Positions 31,227 through 39,500 of a stretch of DNA of 64,000 bases are shown piece after piece. The position numbers and the translations under genes are program-made. The notes below the pieces were generated by a model. That model was not told the origin of the DNA and searched no databases. It worked only from the letters and a program-made list of their open reading frames with translations. The DNA comes from a virus. The DNA lies in the IMG/VR virus record IMGVR_UViG_3300037147_000124, positions 1 to 64,000 of that record. One strand, written 5' to 3'. Position 1 is the stretch's first letter. Each line of letters opens with the position of its first letter.

Positions 31227-31460
31227 TTACCTGTGTCTCCACTTGCTTCGCTGGTCATCATTTGAAGTGGCGACCAGGGTCCAATTCCCTGTGCCAAATC
31301 TTCGATGCGAAGGGCATACGGCCAGTGTGGCCGTAACAGGTTCCGAACGAAGCGTAACCGGAACCGTCCCCAACTTCATTGTGTCCGTGATGTCCCACCG
31401 GTCCCACACCGCGAGTGCGAGTGCGAGCAGGAACCACAGACAGAGATCAATCAGGCGCAT
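31227..31460 (-). CDS. membrane protein near lysozyme, 77 aa
   Basis: The frame MRLIDLCLWFLLALALAVWD has one N-terminal membrane helix followed by a basic, beta-prone tail. It sits next to the lysozyme gene, where holins or spanins are often found. One helix plus a periplasmic tail is compatible with an unusual spanin or holin. This is context only. Confidence 0.5.
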   Translation of the reverse strand: MRLIDLCLWFLLALALAVWDRWDITDTMKLGTVPVTLRSEPVTATLAVCPSHRRFGTGNWTLVATSNDDQRSKWRHR

Positions 31461-31479
31461 GAATACCCCGATCCACCAG

Positions 31480-31788
31480 TTAGGCCTTGCGGTGAGCCTT
31501 GTTCGCAGCCTTGCGGCGGTTGCCGCGCGAGCGTTGCGAAACCTTGGACTTGCCGTTGGTGCATTTGAACTGACGTGGACGGCCGCCGCCGCCGGACGGC
31601 GTTGCAGCCTCGATGGATGGCATGCCGGCGCCAAGCGAACTGGCGAGGGCGGTGAGTACAGCAGCTGAGTTCATGTCGTCTTCTTTCTTGAGTTCGATGA
31701 CGCGTTGAGATGCTTCCAGAATGCCTGGCAGGAGGGTGCCAACCAAAGCTGCATTGGTAGCCACCAGGACGCGCCGTTTGGTATCCAA
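31480..31788 (-). CDS. basic hypothetical protein, 102 aa, TTG start
   Basis: The TTG at 31788 has GGAAGGG upstream. The N-terminal half is hydrophobic and helical. The C-terminal 35 residues are very basic (GGGGRPRQFKCTNGKSKVSQR...), suggesting nucleic-acid contact. It is unrecognised. Confidence 0.55.
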   Translation of the reverse strand: MDTKRRVLVATNAALVGTLLPGILEASQRVIELKKEDDMNSAAVLTALASSLGAGMPSIEAATPSGGGGRPRQFKCTNGKSKVSQRSRGNRRKAANKAHRKA

Positions 31789-31833
31789 AATGACCCTTCC
31801 TGACCCGCTGGTTACCGGGTTGAGACAAGTTTG

Positions 31834-31843
31834 CCTATACTAG
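31834..31843 (+). promoter_or_regulatory. CCTATACTAG motif (antisense orientation)
   Basis: This 10-mer recurs at 50006, 53041 and 61614 before rightward genes. Here it points rightward inside the leftward half, between 31788 and 31957. A transcript from it would pass through the strong hairpin at 31895-31928 and then be antisense to the gene at 31957-32352. No plus-strand gene follows. Confidence 0.4.
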
Positions 31844-31894
31844 AGCGGGAAAACAGTAGGGTGAAAACCGTAGTTCCACTCCAAAAGCTCCAGT

Positions 31895-31928
31895 GGAGGG
31901 TAGGGGAACATGCCATTCCCCACCCTCC
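31895..31928 (-). terminator. 13-bp bulged hairpin between genes
   Basis: GGAGGGT-A-GGGGAA pairs with TTCCCC-ACCCTCC with a single bulged A and a 7-nt loop. It lies just past the stop of the gene at 31957-32352 on the minus strand and is followed leftward by a short pyrimidine-rich stretch ending CTTTTGG. It is probably a transcription end or a stabilising stem. Confidence 0.5.
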
Positions 31929-31956
31929 GCATGGACAAAGTCGAACCTTAGCTCGA

Positions 31957-32352
31957 CTACGCTGCCTGCTCACCCGAATTGGATGACGCCGCAGCCACCG
32001 CAACAGGTCCCTGAGGGGCCTTGCTGATGACTGTGATCGACTCCAGCCGGATGTTGCTGCCGTTGCCGCGCTTGCTGCTCTGCAGCACGCCCTTCGCACG
32101 CACAACGTCGCCCTTCGCAAGGGAGAGGAGCTGCTCGTGGATCAGCGGATCTGCGGACTGCACGTAACGGTCGAAACCAGGCTCGGCCTCGATCGGGATG
32201 CCAACGTACAGGCGGTCGAAGCGGTCCTTCACCGGCTCGCCGGCTGCCATCAGCACGCGGCCTTCGACAGTGGCCTCGACGTGCTTGTCCATCCCGATGC
32301 TGGTGCCCGATGAATCCTTCTGCTCGCGGTACACGGTCTTCGTTCCATACAT
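31957..32352 (-). CDS. hypothetical protein, possible OB-fold, 131 aa
   Basis: The order of strands (YRLYVGIPIEAEPGFDRYVQS, then LSLAKGDVVRAKGVLQSS and NIRLESITVIS) resembles a small OB-fold. The VVRAKGVLQ and IRLESITVI strands are typical of single-strand binding or RNA-binding barrels. This is pattern impression only. The C-terminus is Ala/Ser-rich. Confidence 0.55.
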   Translation of the reverse strand: MYGTKTVYREQKDSSGTSIGMDKHVEATVEGRVLMAAGEPVKDRFDRLYVGIPIEAEPGFDRYVQSADPLIHEQLLSLAKGDVVRAKGVLQSSKRGNGSNIRLESITVISKAPQGPVAVAAASSNSGEQAA

Positions 32353-32421
32353 AGAAAAGGCCCTCCTTGGGCCGGTTGTGTTCTCGTCAGTTGTGGGAAT
32401 ACCGCGTTGAAGCGGTCTCAG

Positions 32422-32751
32422 TTAGAGCTGAGCTGGATCGGGCTCGTGAATCTCGCCCAGGAACAGCATGGAGGCGCTGAATTGGCCTACCGTGCATTCC
32501 GAACAGTTACGGCCGCGATAGGCACGGCCGGTTTCTTCCCCGGAGCGACACAGAATGTCGTCGGTGTGAGACATCTTGTAGTGAGGGCAGGCCTTCTGGA
32601 TGAAGTCTCTGGTCTTGCCCGCTACGGCGCGGCGAAGCTGGGTGCCGGCGGTGAGATCACCCGTCAGTACAACCAGCCGGCCAAGGTCAGTCTGTGGATC
32701 CGTCAGCTCCCGAGGGAGCGTTTGGCGTGGCAGACGTGGCATTCCGTTCAT
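32422..32751 (-). CDS. hypothetical protein, 109 aa
   Basis: GAGG precedes the ATG at 32751. The product contains CPHYK ... CRSG ... CSEC, possibly a metal site, and has a basic N-terminus. It overlaps the upstream gene by 65 nt in another frame, longer than most overlaps here, so the start may lie further in. Confidence 0.5.
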   Translation of the reverse strand: MNGMPRLPRQTLPRELTDPQTDLGRLVVLTGDLTAGTQLRRAVAGKTRDFIQKACPHYKMSHTDDILCRSGEETGRAYRGRNCSECTVGQFSASMLFLGEIHEPDPAQL

Positions 32752-33049
32752 TCGATACCTCTTCGTGGCTCTTCAGTTTCACTGCGTGAGGTTCGGTCCA
32801 TGCAATCATCCGCATGTCCAACTCAGAGAGGTCAAGGCAGCGCCCTTCGAAGGTCACATCGAAGATCACCAGGTCAGCAATGTCCTGCAGCTCTGGCTTC
32901 TTGATCCGGATGGTGACGTCGAGGTTGGCTGCGCACTCCACGATGGAGAGAGGCAGGGGAAAGTCCGGATTGCACAGCAGCTGGATAGTGATCCGGCCAG
33001 GTTGATCCGGATCACCACCGAGAAGAGCACTGGCATCCCAGGTCTTCAT
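32687..33049 (-). CDS. hypothetical protein, 120 aa
   Basis: The N-terminal 85 residues are beta-rich (RITIQLLCNPDFPLPLSIVE...). The last 25 are polar and Ala/Ser/Asn-rich. It is coupled to the upstream gene by a 1-nt overlap. The family is unknown. Confidence 0.6.
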   Translation of the reverse strand: MKTWDASALLGGDPDQPGRITIQLLCNPDFPLPLSIVECAANLDVTIRIKKPELQDIADLVIFDVTFEGRCLDLSELDMRMIAWTEPHAVKLKSHEEVSNERNATSATPNAPSGADGSTD

Positions 33050-33528
33050 CAGGCTGCCTTATCCAGGGGCTCGAGGTACGACAGGCTGATGCGGAAAGCA
33101 TCGGCGATCTTGGTGAACGATCCCGGCTTGCTTTCCAGCACATCCGGGTCCGCCATTAGGTCGGTCCAGACGATCTCGAGAGCCTCCTTGTTGGAGTGAA
33201 TCCGCTTGGCCAGGGCCAGCATGGGGAATGGCGACAGCAGGTCGTTGACTTCGGTCTTGGCCTGCTCCATGGCGGTGTTGAAGCCGAGGTTCCGGGTGGA
33301 GACGAACAGTTCGTTCGCCCTGAACTGGATCAGGTACATCGAGACGATTGCCTTGGCCCGAGGGTCGATGATGATCTGCATGATGGCCGCCTTGATGGCG
33401 TCTTCGAAGTTGTCGGGATTGGCCTTGAGACGTTCAATGGTCTCGGTGATGACTTCCCCGATGTAACAGCTGCCGGTCACAACGCGGTCGACGGACTCGA
33501 AGATTCCGAGGGCTGAGGGTTTCGACAT
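33049..33528 (-). CDS. hypothetical helical protein, 159 aa
   Basis: This almost wholly helical soluble protein starts MSKPSALGIFESVDRVVTGS. No motif is recognised. It is followed by overlapping genes in the same leftward unit. Confidence 0.6.
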   Translation of the reverse strand: MSKPSALGIFESVDRVVTGSCYIGEVITETIERLKANPDNFEDAIKAAIMQIIIDPRAKAIVSMYLIQFRANELFVSTRNLGFNTAMEQAKTEVNDLLSPFPMLALAKRIHSNKEALEIVWTDLMADPDVLESKPGSFTKIADAFRISLSYLEPLDKAA

Positions 33529-33567
33529 GATGAAGCTCCATGACCTGTTCGAGGTCAGTGCTGCAGG

Positions 33568-33699
33568 TTAGTAAACCGAGGTGGCGGAGACGGCCGCGTT
33601 GGTCGCGGTGTTGTTGGACTTCAGGAAGGCGGCGAGGATAAGCGCAGTGATGACCCCGGCGATTATCCGAACAAGGATCGAGGCGATGAACGTAGCCAT
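33568..33699 (-). CDS. 43-aa membrane protein
   Basis: The frame MATFIASILVRIIAGVITAL... is one membrane helix plus a Thr/Asn/Ala tail ending SVY. GGAGCAGTCC precedes the ATG, the same initiation context as at 3147. The role is unknown. Confidence 0.55.
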   Translation of the reverse strand: MATFIASILVRIIAGVITALILAAFLKSNNTATNAAVSATSVY

Positions 33700-33834
33700 G
33701 GACTGCTCCAGCTTGGATTTGACAACCGATGAATCTGAAACGGGATAGGGTGAAACACTTAGAGACCCGACGCCGGGACAGGAAGGAGAATGGACCCATC
33801 CCGGCGCTCCAGCACACTGAGTGCGCTGGAAAAC
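33700..33834. other. 135-nt spacer with two hairpins
   Basis: There is no gene. CGCCGGGA (33771-33778) pairs with TCCCGGCG (33799-33806), and CCAGCACAC (33809-33817) pairs with GTGCGCTGG (33821-33829) with one mismatch. Both lie just past the stop of the gene at 33835-34086, so they form a tandem 3' structure. A GGGTGAAACACTTAG string lies at about 33748-33762. Confidence 0.5.
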
Positions 33835-34086
33835 TTAGCGCCGCTTGGCCTGCCGCTTCTGCGGCTTGCCGAACAGCACCTCGGAGACCGCCGCGTCGAA
33901 AGCGCGCGTGAAGGGCATGGTCTTGAGGGTGTGCTGCAGCTTGGGAGCCAAGCCTGGCAGCGCAGTGTGCGCGGAACGAACCACGGTGTTGCGACCAACA
34001 TCGGTGGTAGCCGCCGCAAGGTTGTGGACAAAGCCGTCACGAATCAGCTGACGGCCATCGGGGTTGAGGGTGGCAACATTGAGCAT
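33835..34086 (-). CDS. hypothetical basic protein, 83 aa
   Basis: The soluble protein starts MLNVATLNPDGRQLIRDG and has a strongly basic C-terminus (FGKPQKRQAKRR), possibly for nucleic-acid binding. No family is recognised. A structured 3' region follows. Confidence 0.55.
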   Translation of the reverse strand: MLNVATLNPDGRQLIRDGFVHNLAAATTDVGRNTVVRSAHTALPGLAPKLQHTLKTMPFTRAFDAAVSEVLFGKPQKRQAKRR

Positions 34087-34420
34087 GGAACTACCTCCGT
34101 GGGATAAACAACATCAGGTGAGTGGAGCAGGGCTCAACACTCAGAACTATGCGGCGTCAACACTAGGCTCGTAAGACAGTCGGCCAGCCCCGAAGGGCCC
34201 CGTAATGTCCGGAGAGGGTTTGCGTATGTAGCCGCTTCACATGCTGAATCTGACATCTTGCCGTGCCGTACCAGATCGGTAGTCCCGCCACAAGAACCGG
34301 CTCAAGTCCGGGTTATGACGGCCGCCTGGGCAGCGCTGTCGCTAGTCAAGATTCGAGGGACATATCTCGCCCTCATTGCAGGTGGAAAGGGTCGGGGTGA
34401 TTGGCTCACCCCTTGAAGCC
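34087..34420. other. 330-nt noncoding spacer
   Basis: No gene is seen on either strand. GGGGTGA (34394-34400) pairs with TCACCCC (34406-34412) just past the gene at 34421-34615. Read leftward it is followed by GACCCTTTT, so it may terminate. Around 34130-34155 there is a string (GGCTCAAC-CTC-AACT-GCGGC) that recurs with changes at about 35286-35310 in the next spacer. Confidence 0.45.
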
Positions 34421-34615
34421 TTACAGCTTGGCCGGCGGCGTGGAACGCACCGGATTGACCACAACAGGCTTGGGGCCTGTGTAGTCCGTCCCGTACTCAC
34501 GACGGAACGAGGTTGGCATACAGCCAGCCAGCATGGTGCGCTGACTGGTCTCAAGCCGCCGCGCAAAACCTGCGGTGGCGCAACGGGGCGTAACTGCATG
34601 ACGAACAGCTGCCAT
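34421..34615 (-). CDS. hypothetical protein, 64 aa
   Basis: AAGGAG lies 6 nt before the ATG. The product is small, basic and Pro/Arg-rich towards its C-terminus (GPKPVVVNPVRSTPPAKL), and probably unstructured. The role is unknown. Confidence 0.55.
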   Translation of the reverse strand: MAAVRHAVTPRCATAGFARRLETSQRTMLAGCMPTSFRREYGTDYTGPKPVVVNPVRSTPPAKL

Positions 34616-34665
34616 GGCAATCTCCTTGAAGCGTTGAATTGTGGGTGGGCGTTACAGGATTGAAA

Positions 34666-34806
34666 CTACCGGCTCTGCCAGGGCAGGACCGGGATGTCGG
34701 GGAAGTCGTTGATCAGCTCTTCGATTGAGCCAACGTAGCGATGAAGCCGGCCGCCACAGAGGACGGCCAGCTCACCAGCAGGCGACATGAATGCCGCGGT
34801 GGCCAC
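34666..34806 (-). CDS. 46-aa protein, GTG start
   Basis: The frame is ATAAFMSPAGELAVLCGGRL... and ends PWQSR. The GTG overlaps the upstream TAG as TAGTG, so translation would be coupled. It is small and soluble with a compact beta-hairpin look. The function is unknown. Confidence 0.5.
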   Translation of the reverse strand: MATAAFMSPAGELAVLCGGRLHRYVGSIEELINDFPDIPVLPWQSR

Positions 34807-35228
34807 TAGAACCGAACCCAGTGAGGACGGATCGTGCTGTCAGCACTGAGGAATTCCTCATGGAATGAACCACCGAAGCGGCAGGTGATGGCATAGTCCA
34901 CGAACTCCTTGGCCTCTCGAAGCGAGGCTGTCGGAACGATCCGGCGAACGTGCTTGATAGCCACGATCTTGTTATGCCGCATACTGTCGAAGGTCTGGAT
35001 GAAGATGGCCAGGCTCTTCTGCGCATCCGAGGTCAGCGCTTCCAGCGGATTGCCGGGAAAGACGGCAGGCGGAGGAGTGGGAAAGCCGAGCATGAGGTTC
35101 TGAGCGAACGCCATGGTGGAACGAGCTTGGGGCTCGTCGAGACCCTCGACTGTGAGGTCGAAGTGCGAGGGCGCACCGGCCGGAGCGAAAGGCGCTTCCG
35201 ACCGAGAGAGGTGAATTGAACCGAGCAT
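34806..35228 (-). CDS. protein with L7/L12 C-terminal-like segment, 140 aa
   Basis: Residues about 82-115 (KIVAIKHVRRIVPTASLREAKEFVDYA) resemble the C-terminal domain of ribosomal protein L7/L12 (K-x-x-x-I-K-x-V-R...L-x-E-A-K-x-x-V-D). That domain binds translation GTPases in bacteria. Whether the phage protein contacts ribosomal partners is speculation. The first 60 residues are polar. AAGGAG precedes the ATG at 35228. Confidence 0.55.
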   Translation of the reverse strand: MLGSIHLSRSEAPFAPAGAPSHFDLTVEGLDEPQARSTMAFAQNLMLGFPTPPPAVFPGNPLEALTSDAQKSLAIFIQTFDSMRHNKIVAIKHVRRIVPTASLREAKEFVDYAITCRFGGSFHEEFLSADSTIRPHWVRF

Positions 35229-35434
35229 GGATGCTCTCCTTGTTGCAGGGTGTTGAAACAAACGGTGGTGCAGTGAGCGGAGCCAGGCTCAACGCTCGAA
35301 ACTTGCGGCCCTGTACCCGACAGGGCCTGCAGTGGTGCGACCGCGGGCGTCAGAGATACACCCAGGGTTTGCTACGTGGAGAATCAGTAGAAAGGTTGGA
35401 GGATGGGGGTAGAGAAACCCATCGGGTGAAACTC
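35229..35434. other. 200-nt spacer with hairpin
   Basis: No gene is seen. A perfect 8-bp hairpin GGCCCTGT (35307-35314) with ACAGGGCC (35320-35327) follows the repeat-like string shared with the spacer at 34087-34420. It ends with GGGTGAAACTCTTAG at the stop of the next gene. Confidence 0.45.
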
Positions 35435-35722
35435 TTAGGCGTGGGCACACTGTACGGCTTGAACGCCGTACTGCGTAATCACGAAGGCAGTCCAGGGCTT
35501 GACACGATCAAGAAGAGCCTGCAGCTGATCCCGGACAGCGAGATAGAAGGGGCCCATGCACAGCCTGAGTCCTTCAACAGCGGTGGCCTGAGCGTTGAGA
35601 TAATCTCCAAGCGCTTCATACTTCAGAGCTTCCTCGAAGTACAGCTCACCACGGGTCTTGGCCATCGACTTGATGGCCCTGCTAACGCAGAGCATGTGCT
35701 CTTCGGTTGGGGTGCGGTACAT
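35435..35722 (-). CDS. hypothetical protein, possible TPR-like helices, 95 aa
   Basis: Helices such as ELYFEEALKYEALGDYLNAQATAVEG resemble a tetratricopeptide-type repeat pair. AAGGAGGG precedes the ATG at 35722. It would be a protein-protein interaction module if so. The role is unknown. Confidence 0.55.
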   Translation of the reverse strand: MYRTPTEEHMLCVSRAIKSMAKTRGELYFEEALKYEALGDYLNAQATAVEGLRLCMGPFYLAVRDQLQALLDRVKPWTAFVITQYGVQAVQCAHA

Positions 35723-35771
35723 AGTCCCTCCTTTCAAGGGTGTAAACGCAAAAGTTCGGCGGCGTCAGAGA

Positions 35772-35954
35772 TCAAACGGAAGGAGCGAGGATCTCGTCTA
35801 CAAGAGCACGAAGCTCAGCTAAACGATCCTGGTTATTGTTCAACCAGGCAATGAAGACCTCTTCCTTCCACTGAGGGTCAGTCAGAGAACTGACTGGACC
35901 CTGAGTCGCTGATTCCGGTATACCCAACTGCTCGTTGGTGGGTTCGATCTGCAT
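35772..35954 (-). CDS. hypothetical protein, 60 aa
   Basis: The ATG at 35954 has GGAGG upstream. The product is small, acidic and helical at its C-terminus (RLAELRALVDEIL). It is the first gene left of the 590-nt structured spacer and may be driven by the promoter there. Confidence 0.6.
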   Translation of the reverse strand: MQIEPTNEQLGIPESATQGPVSSLTDPQWKEEVFIAWLNNNQDRLAELRALVDEILAPSV

Positions 35955-36544
35955 ACTGCCTCCGTTCAAAGCTTGAGTGGGGCTGTGAGTACAGCCCATA
36001 AGGGATAGCCCTTAGGGTGATTGCTATATATAGATAGGCACTGAATCCACAACGGACTATCTGCAGGTTGTCTTACACCATGCATGTTATAGCTGTAATT
36101 GGGCTTACACTGCCTTTATGGGCACAGACCAGGTCTCTCCGTCCTATCAGACATCAGGAAGCTCACGCGTGCGCGCGCTCCAAAGCTCTGCTAAGCAGGC
36201 TAACCTGCTGATCTGGCTATGGTTATGCTGTGATCCTGTGGAGTGGGCTCTGAATGCCTGTTGCGCTAGCACTACTGCATAGCTGAGCATGCTCCAAAGA
36301 GCCCGCCTCTCGGCATCCGCCTGTGCGGATGCGAGATGCTGGCGGAGGAGCGACCCCCGGAGGGGTGGCGACTACATGTCAGTGCGACCTGTGAGTTCAC
36401 GTTGGACGCCCAGGTTTCCCCGGTCAACGCCCAGCGCTACTGTCACAGACACTGCGCTTGGAGCGGTATGCGCTCCCTCAGCCACAGGATTGTCCTGCAG
36501 CTGAGGCAGAGCGTACTGCTCTGCCCTTGAATCAGGTGGTGCGA
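35955..36544. ncRNA. 590-nt structured noncoding region, candidate RNA
   Basis: No gene is seen on either strand, which is exceptional in this tightly packed genome. At least eight clean hairpins follow one another: 35980-35997 (GGGCTGT/ACAGCCC), 35999-36014 (TAAGGG/CCCTTA), 36194-36209 (AGCAGG/CCTGCT), 36313-36332 (GCATCCGC/GCGGATGC, loop CTGT), about 36353-36366 (ACCCC/GGGGT), 36460-36476 (GGAGCG/CGCTCC), about 36486-36498 (CAGGA/TCCTG) and 36505-36525 (GGCAGAGC/GCTCTGCC). Part of it (36020-36120) is AT-rich and carries a promoter-like sequence. It could be the transcription control region for leftward genes, a phage noncoding RNA, or an origin. Confidence 0.45.
36025..36052 (-). promoter_or_regulatory. 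sigma70-like promoter (leftward)
   Basis: On the minus strand TTGTGG (36052-36047) is separated by 16 nt from TATATA (36030-36025), in the only AT-rich stretch of this spacer. It would start transcription about 60 nt before the gene at 35772-35954. It looks like a host-type promoter, unlike the TTTGGTA cassettes. Confidence 0.45.
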
Positions 36545-39500
36545 TTAGAACACTACGTCGGCGAGTTCTCCGGCTGAGACTGCTTCGGCCAGGTTGGCCT
36601 TGAAGTCGGAGCGGAGTTCAGGGATGGCCTCGGCGATGACGATGACGCCGCCGGCAGACATCGAGTAATAGCCATCCGGCAATGTCGGATGAGCGGTTAC
36701 TGACAGCTGCGAGTCGTTGTCCACATCATGCACGTGGCCATTGGTTGCGCGTACCAGGCGATGGACGGAGGTGCCCTTGAGCATCTCCTTCACCTTGTAC
36801 TTGAGGTGGATGAACGCGACCTGACCGGTCAGGCCCAGTTCCTCCATGCAGTCCATCAGCTCGTTGAGCATCCAGTTGGGGACGCCGTCACCTACGCTGA
36901 TGGTCTTGCCGTCCTCGGACACCAGGGCCTCGGACTCCATCGAGTACACCTTGTTGAGCCACTCGACTGCGATCGAGCGACGCACTTCAGGCGACCAGGC
37001 GCCGCCGCTGATGGAGAGCTTGACGCCCTCCCCTTCGGAGGTGAACTGGTTGAGGTAGAAGTCCCTGAGACCGAGGTGATGCAGTGTGGTGCTGCTCACG
37101 ATACGGCCTTCGGCATCCTTCACATCGATCGGCTCATCCCAGCCATTGGCGATGTTGTCATACGCATCCTCAGACAGCTCGCCCGTGAGGGACTTGGCTG
37201 CTTCGAACTGCGCACGCCACCAGACGCGCAACGCTTTGACGACGTCGGTGATGACATCGCTGCCGGGATAGGCCATGAGCAGCTGCAGAGGCAGCGGCTT
37301 CTTGAAGCTGTGCTCGAGCTGACGGGATTCCTCCATGATTCCCTCATAGTGGTCCTTCAGCTCTTCCAGAGCAGCGCAGACCTCGGTACGGACCAGCAGG
37401 TAGTTGCCTGCTTCGATCCGGTCCTTGGGTGCACGGCCCTGGCGGACGTAGGATGCCGGGAAGATGAGAGTCTTCTCCGACAGCTTGGCCTCCTGGCACA
37501 GTTCGGTCACCATCTTCTTGTTGCCCTTACCCTGCTGCAGGTAGTCGATGACCATGTCCGAGTTGCTCGCTGCGCGCTTGCACAGGAAGGGCTGGCGCAC
37601 CTTCATGAACGTGATGCACAGCTGGACGAAGTCCTCCACCTCCGGCTTGTAGTCCACGGGGATGAATTCCCAGAACCACTCCGGGCTGTTGATCTTGACG
37701 TCTTCCAACGACATGGCATGGAAGCCCTTCGGCACGATGTATGTGCCGTTGATGAGGGAGTCCAGGATCACGACCACGTTGTCGCCCGACAGCATGTTGT
37801 CGAGCGTGAGGCGGTTGATGAAGGTACCCAAGCTCTCACGATACTGCGTGAAGTGCTTGAGGTCCCGACGGAAGCAGTTCCAGTTCCACTCGTCCCCGAT
37901 ACCCTCATGGGTGAGGCGGTTACGTGCGGCCCAGTGGCTGTCCTTCTTCTCTTCAACCGAGATCTTCGGCTGCTTCGGATACTCCTGGATCTTGGCTGCA
38001 ACTCGGAGGACATACACCGAGTTCCAGAAGACCCAGATCGAGTCATCCATATCACCACCGTTGAGATAGCTCAGCTGTTCAGCGATCCGTTCGAGCAGGA
38101 AGCAACGGCCTTGGCCCTTGTACTTCTTCAGCTCTGCCGGGATGTAGTTGAGGAATACTAATGCTTCTGCACTGCAGGCATTGGGATTACGACCTGCTGT
38201 CACCAACACACCGTCTGGTGCATCCGGCATGCAGTTGACGAAGACAGGAATGCCCAAGCGATCCGAGCACATCTGAGCACGTGCCATGATGTGATCCGGA
38301 ACCTTGGACAGGGTGAGATCCACGATGCGCTCATCGTCGACGAATACGGTCGGCGGTGGTGCGACGTAGACACGACGCGCCCACTCATGAGGCATGGGCA
38401 CACGGCCCCGACGTAAGTCGAGGATGTTGTCGAACAGGTGACGAGTGACGCGACGGAAGCCCACAGGCATAGCCTTGGTTCCGATCCCGTCCTCCGCCAT
38501 GCGCACCAGCGCCCAGCGGTTCTCGCTCTCATCGTTGCAGGAGTTGACGAATGCACTGATCTCATCGAGCAGCTTGCCTTCGTCGCTGCCGAACAGGATA
38601 GCCGCCGCACGGTCCATATACTTGATACCAGTGGTGGCTGCCAAGCCCTTGGCACCCAGGCCCATGTTGCCCATGGTCTGGTTGTCGAGGGTGAGGTCAT
38701 GCTCCTCAGCATCCGAGAGTGCACCCAGGAAGACGCGGTCATCCACGAAGCGAACCTCCTTCTTCGAACCGAAGAGATAGAGGTCGTAGCTGCGCATGTG
38801 CGGCATCTTCCAGTAAATGCCCTTGCCTTCGCCGAACTCGCCGACGAGGGTAAGCGCCTTGTTGAAGTACCCGGGGATGTTGGAGATACCCATCCCATCG
38901 ATGGTGGCGGTTTCAGCTGCGTTGAAACGGGTCATGTCCGCATCGAGAATGCGGATAACCCGGCCGTTGTCCAGCTCGATCTCGTAGGCGGTGCCTTCGG
39001 GAACGATCGTACGGTCAATGATGTGACCCCGCATCGAGGACTGATGCGGTGCCAGGAAGCGGCGCAACCGCTTGGCTGCCTTCGCGTCACTGGATACCCA
39101 GATACCCAGATCCTTGAAGCTGCGTGCCTTGCAGTTGTCGGATACGAAGAGAGCGGTGCCCTCATCGATCACGTTGCCGTAGATGGGGACGTAGCGAATG
39201 CCCGTCTGCTTGTCGGTCCAGCCGGAGCGCACCAGCGACCAGGCCTTGTTGGCCATGTGCTTGGTGGCGTTCTTGCCGGATGCTTCGAAGCTGACGAAGC
39301 CGTAGGTGACGCCTTCTGCCAGGAGGTCATCGAGAGCCTGACGGGTCTCGCTGTCATCGATGGCAGTCTTCGAGTCGAAGGATGCGCCTTCCTTGCGGAT
39401 ACGGCGCGTGATCTCCTTCAGGTTGACCTCACCCTCAGCACCGTGGGATACGGCGCTCAGCACCAGCTGGAATGCCAGCTTGCTGGTGGGTTCGGTTGGG

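Noticed and set aside
31750-31800. Two TTGGTA strings near 31754 and 31780
   Set aside because: They lie inside a coding region and no hexamer of the CATRCT type follows at 16 bases.
36728-38161. A 477-codon open frame on the plus strand
   Set aside because: It is wholly antisense to the 1032-aa gene, has no ribosome site, and arises from the GC-rich third positions of that gene.
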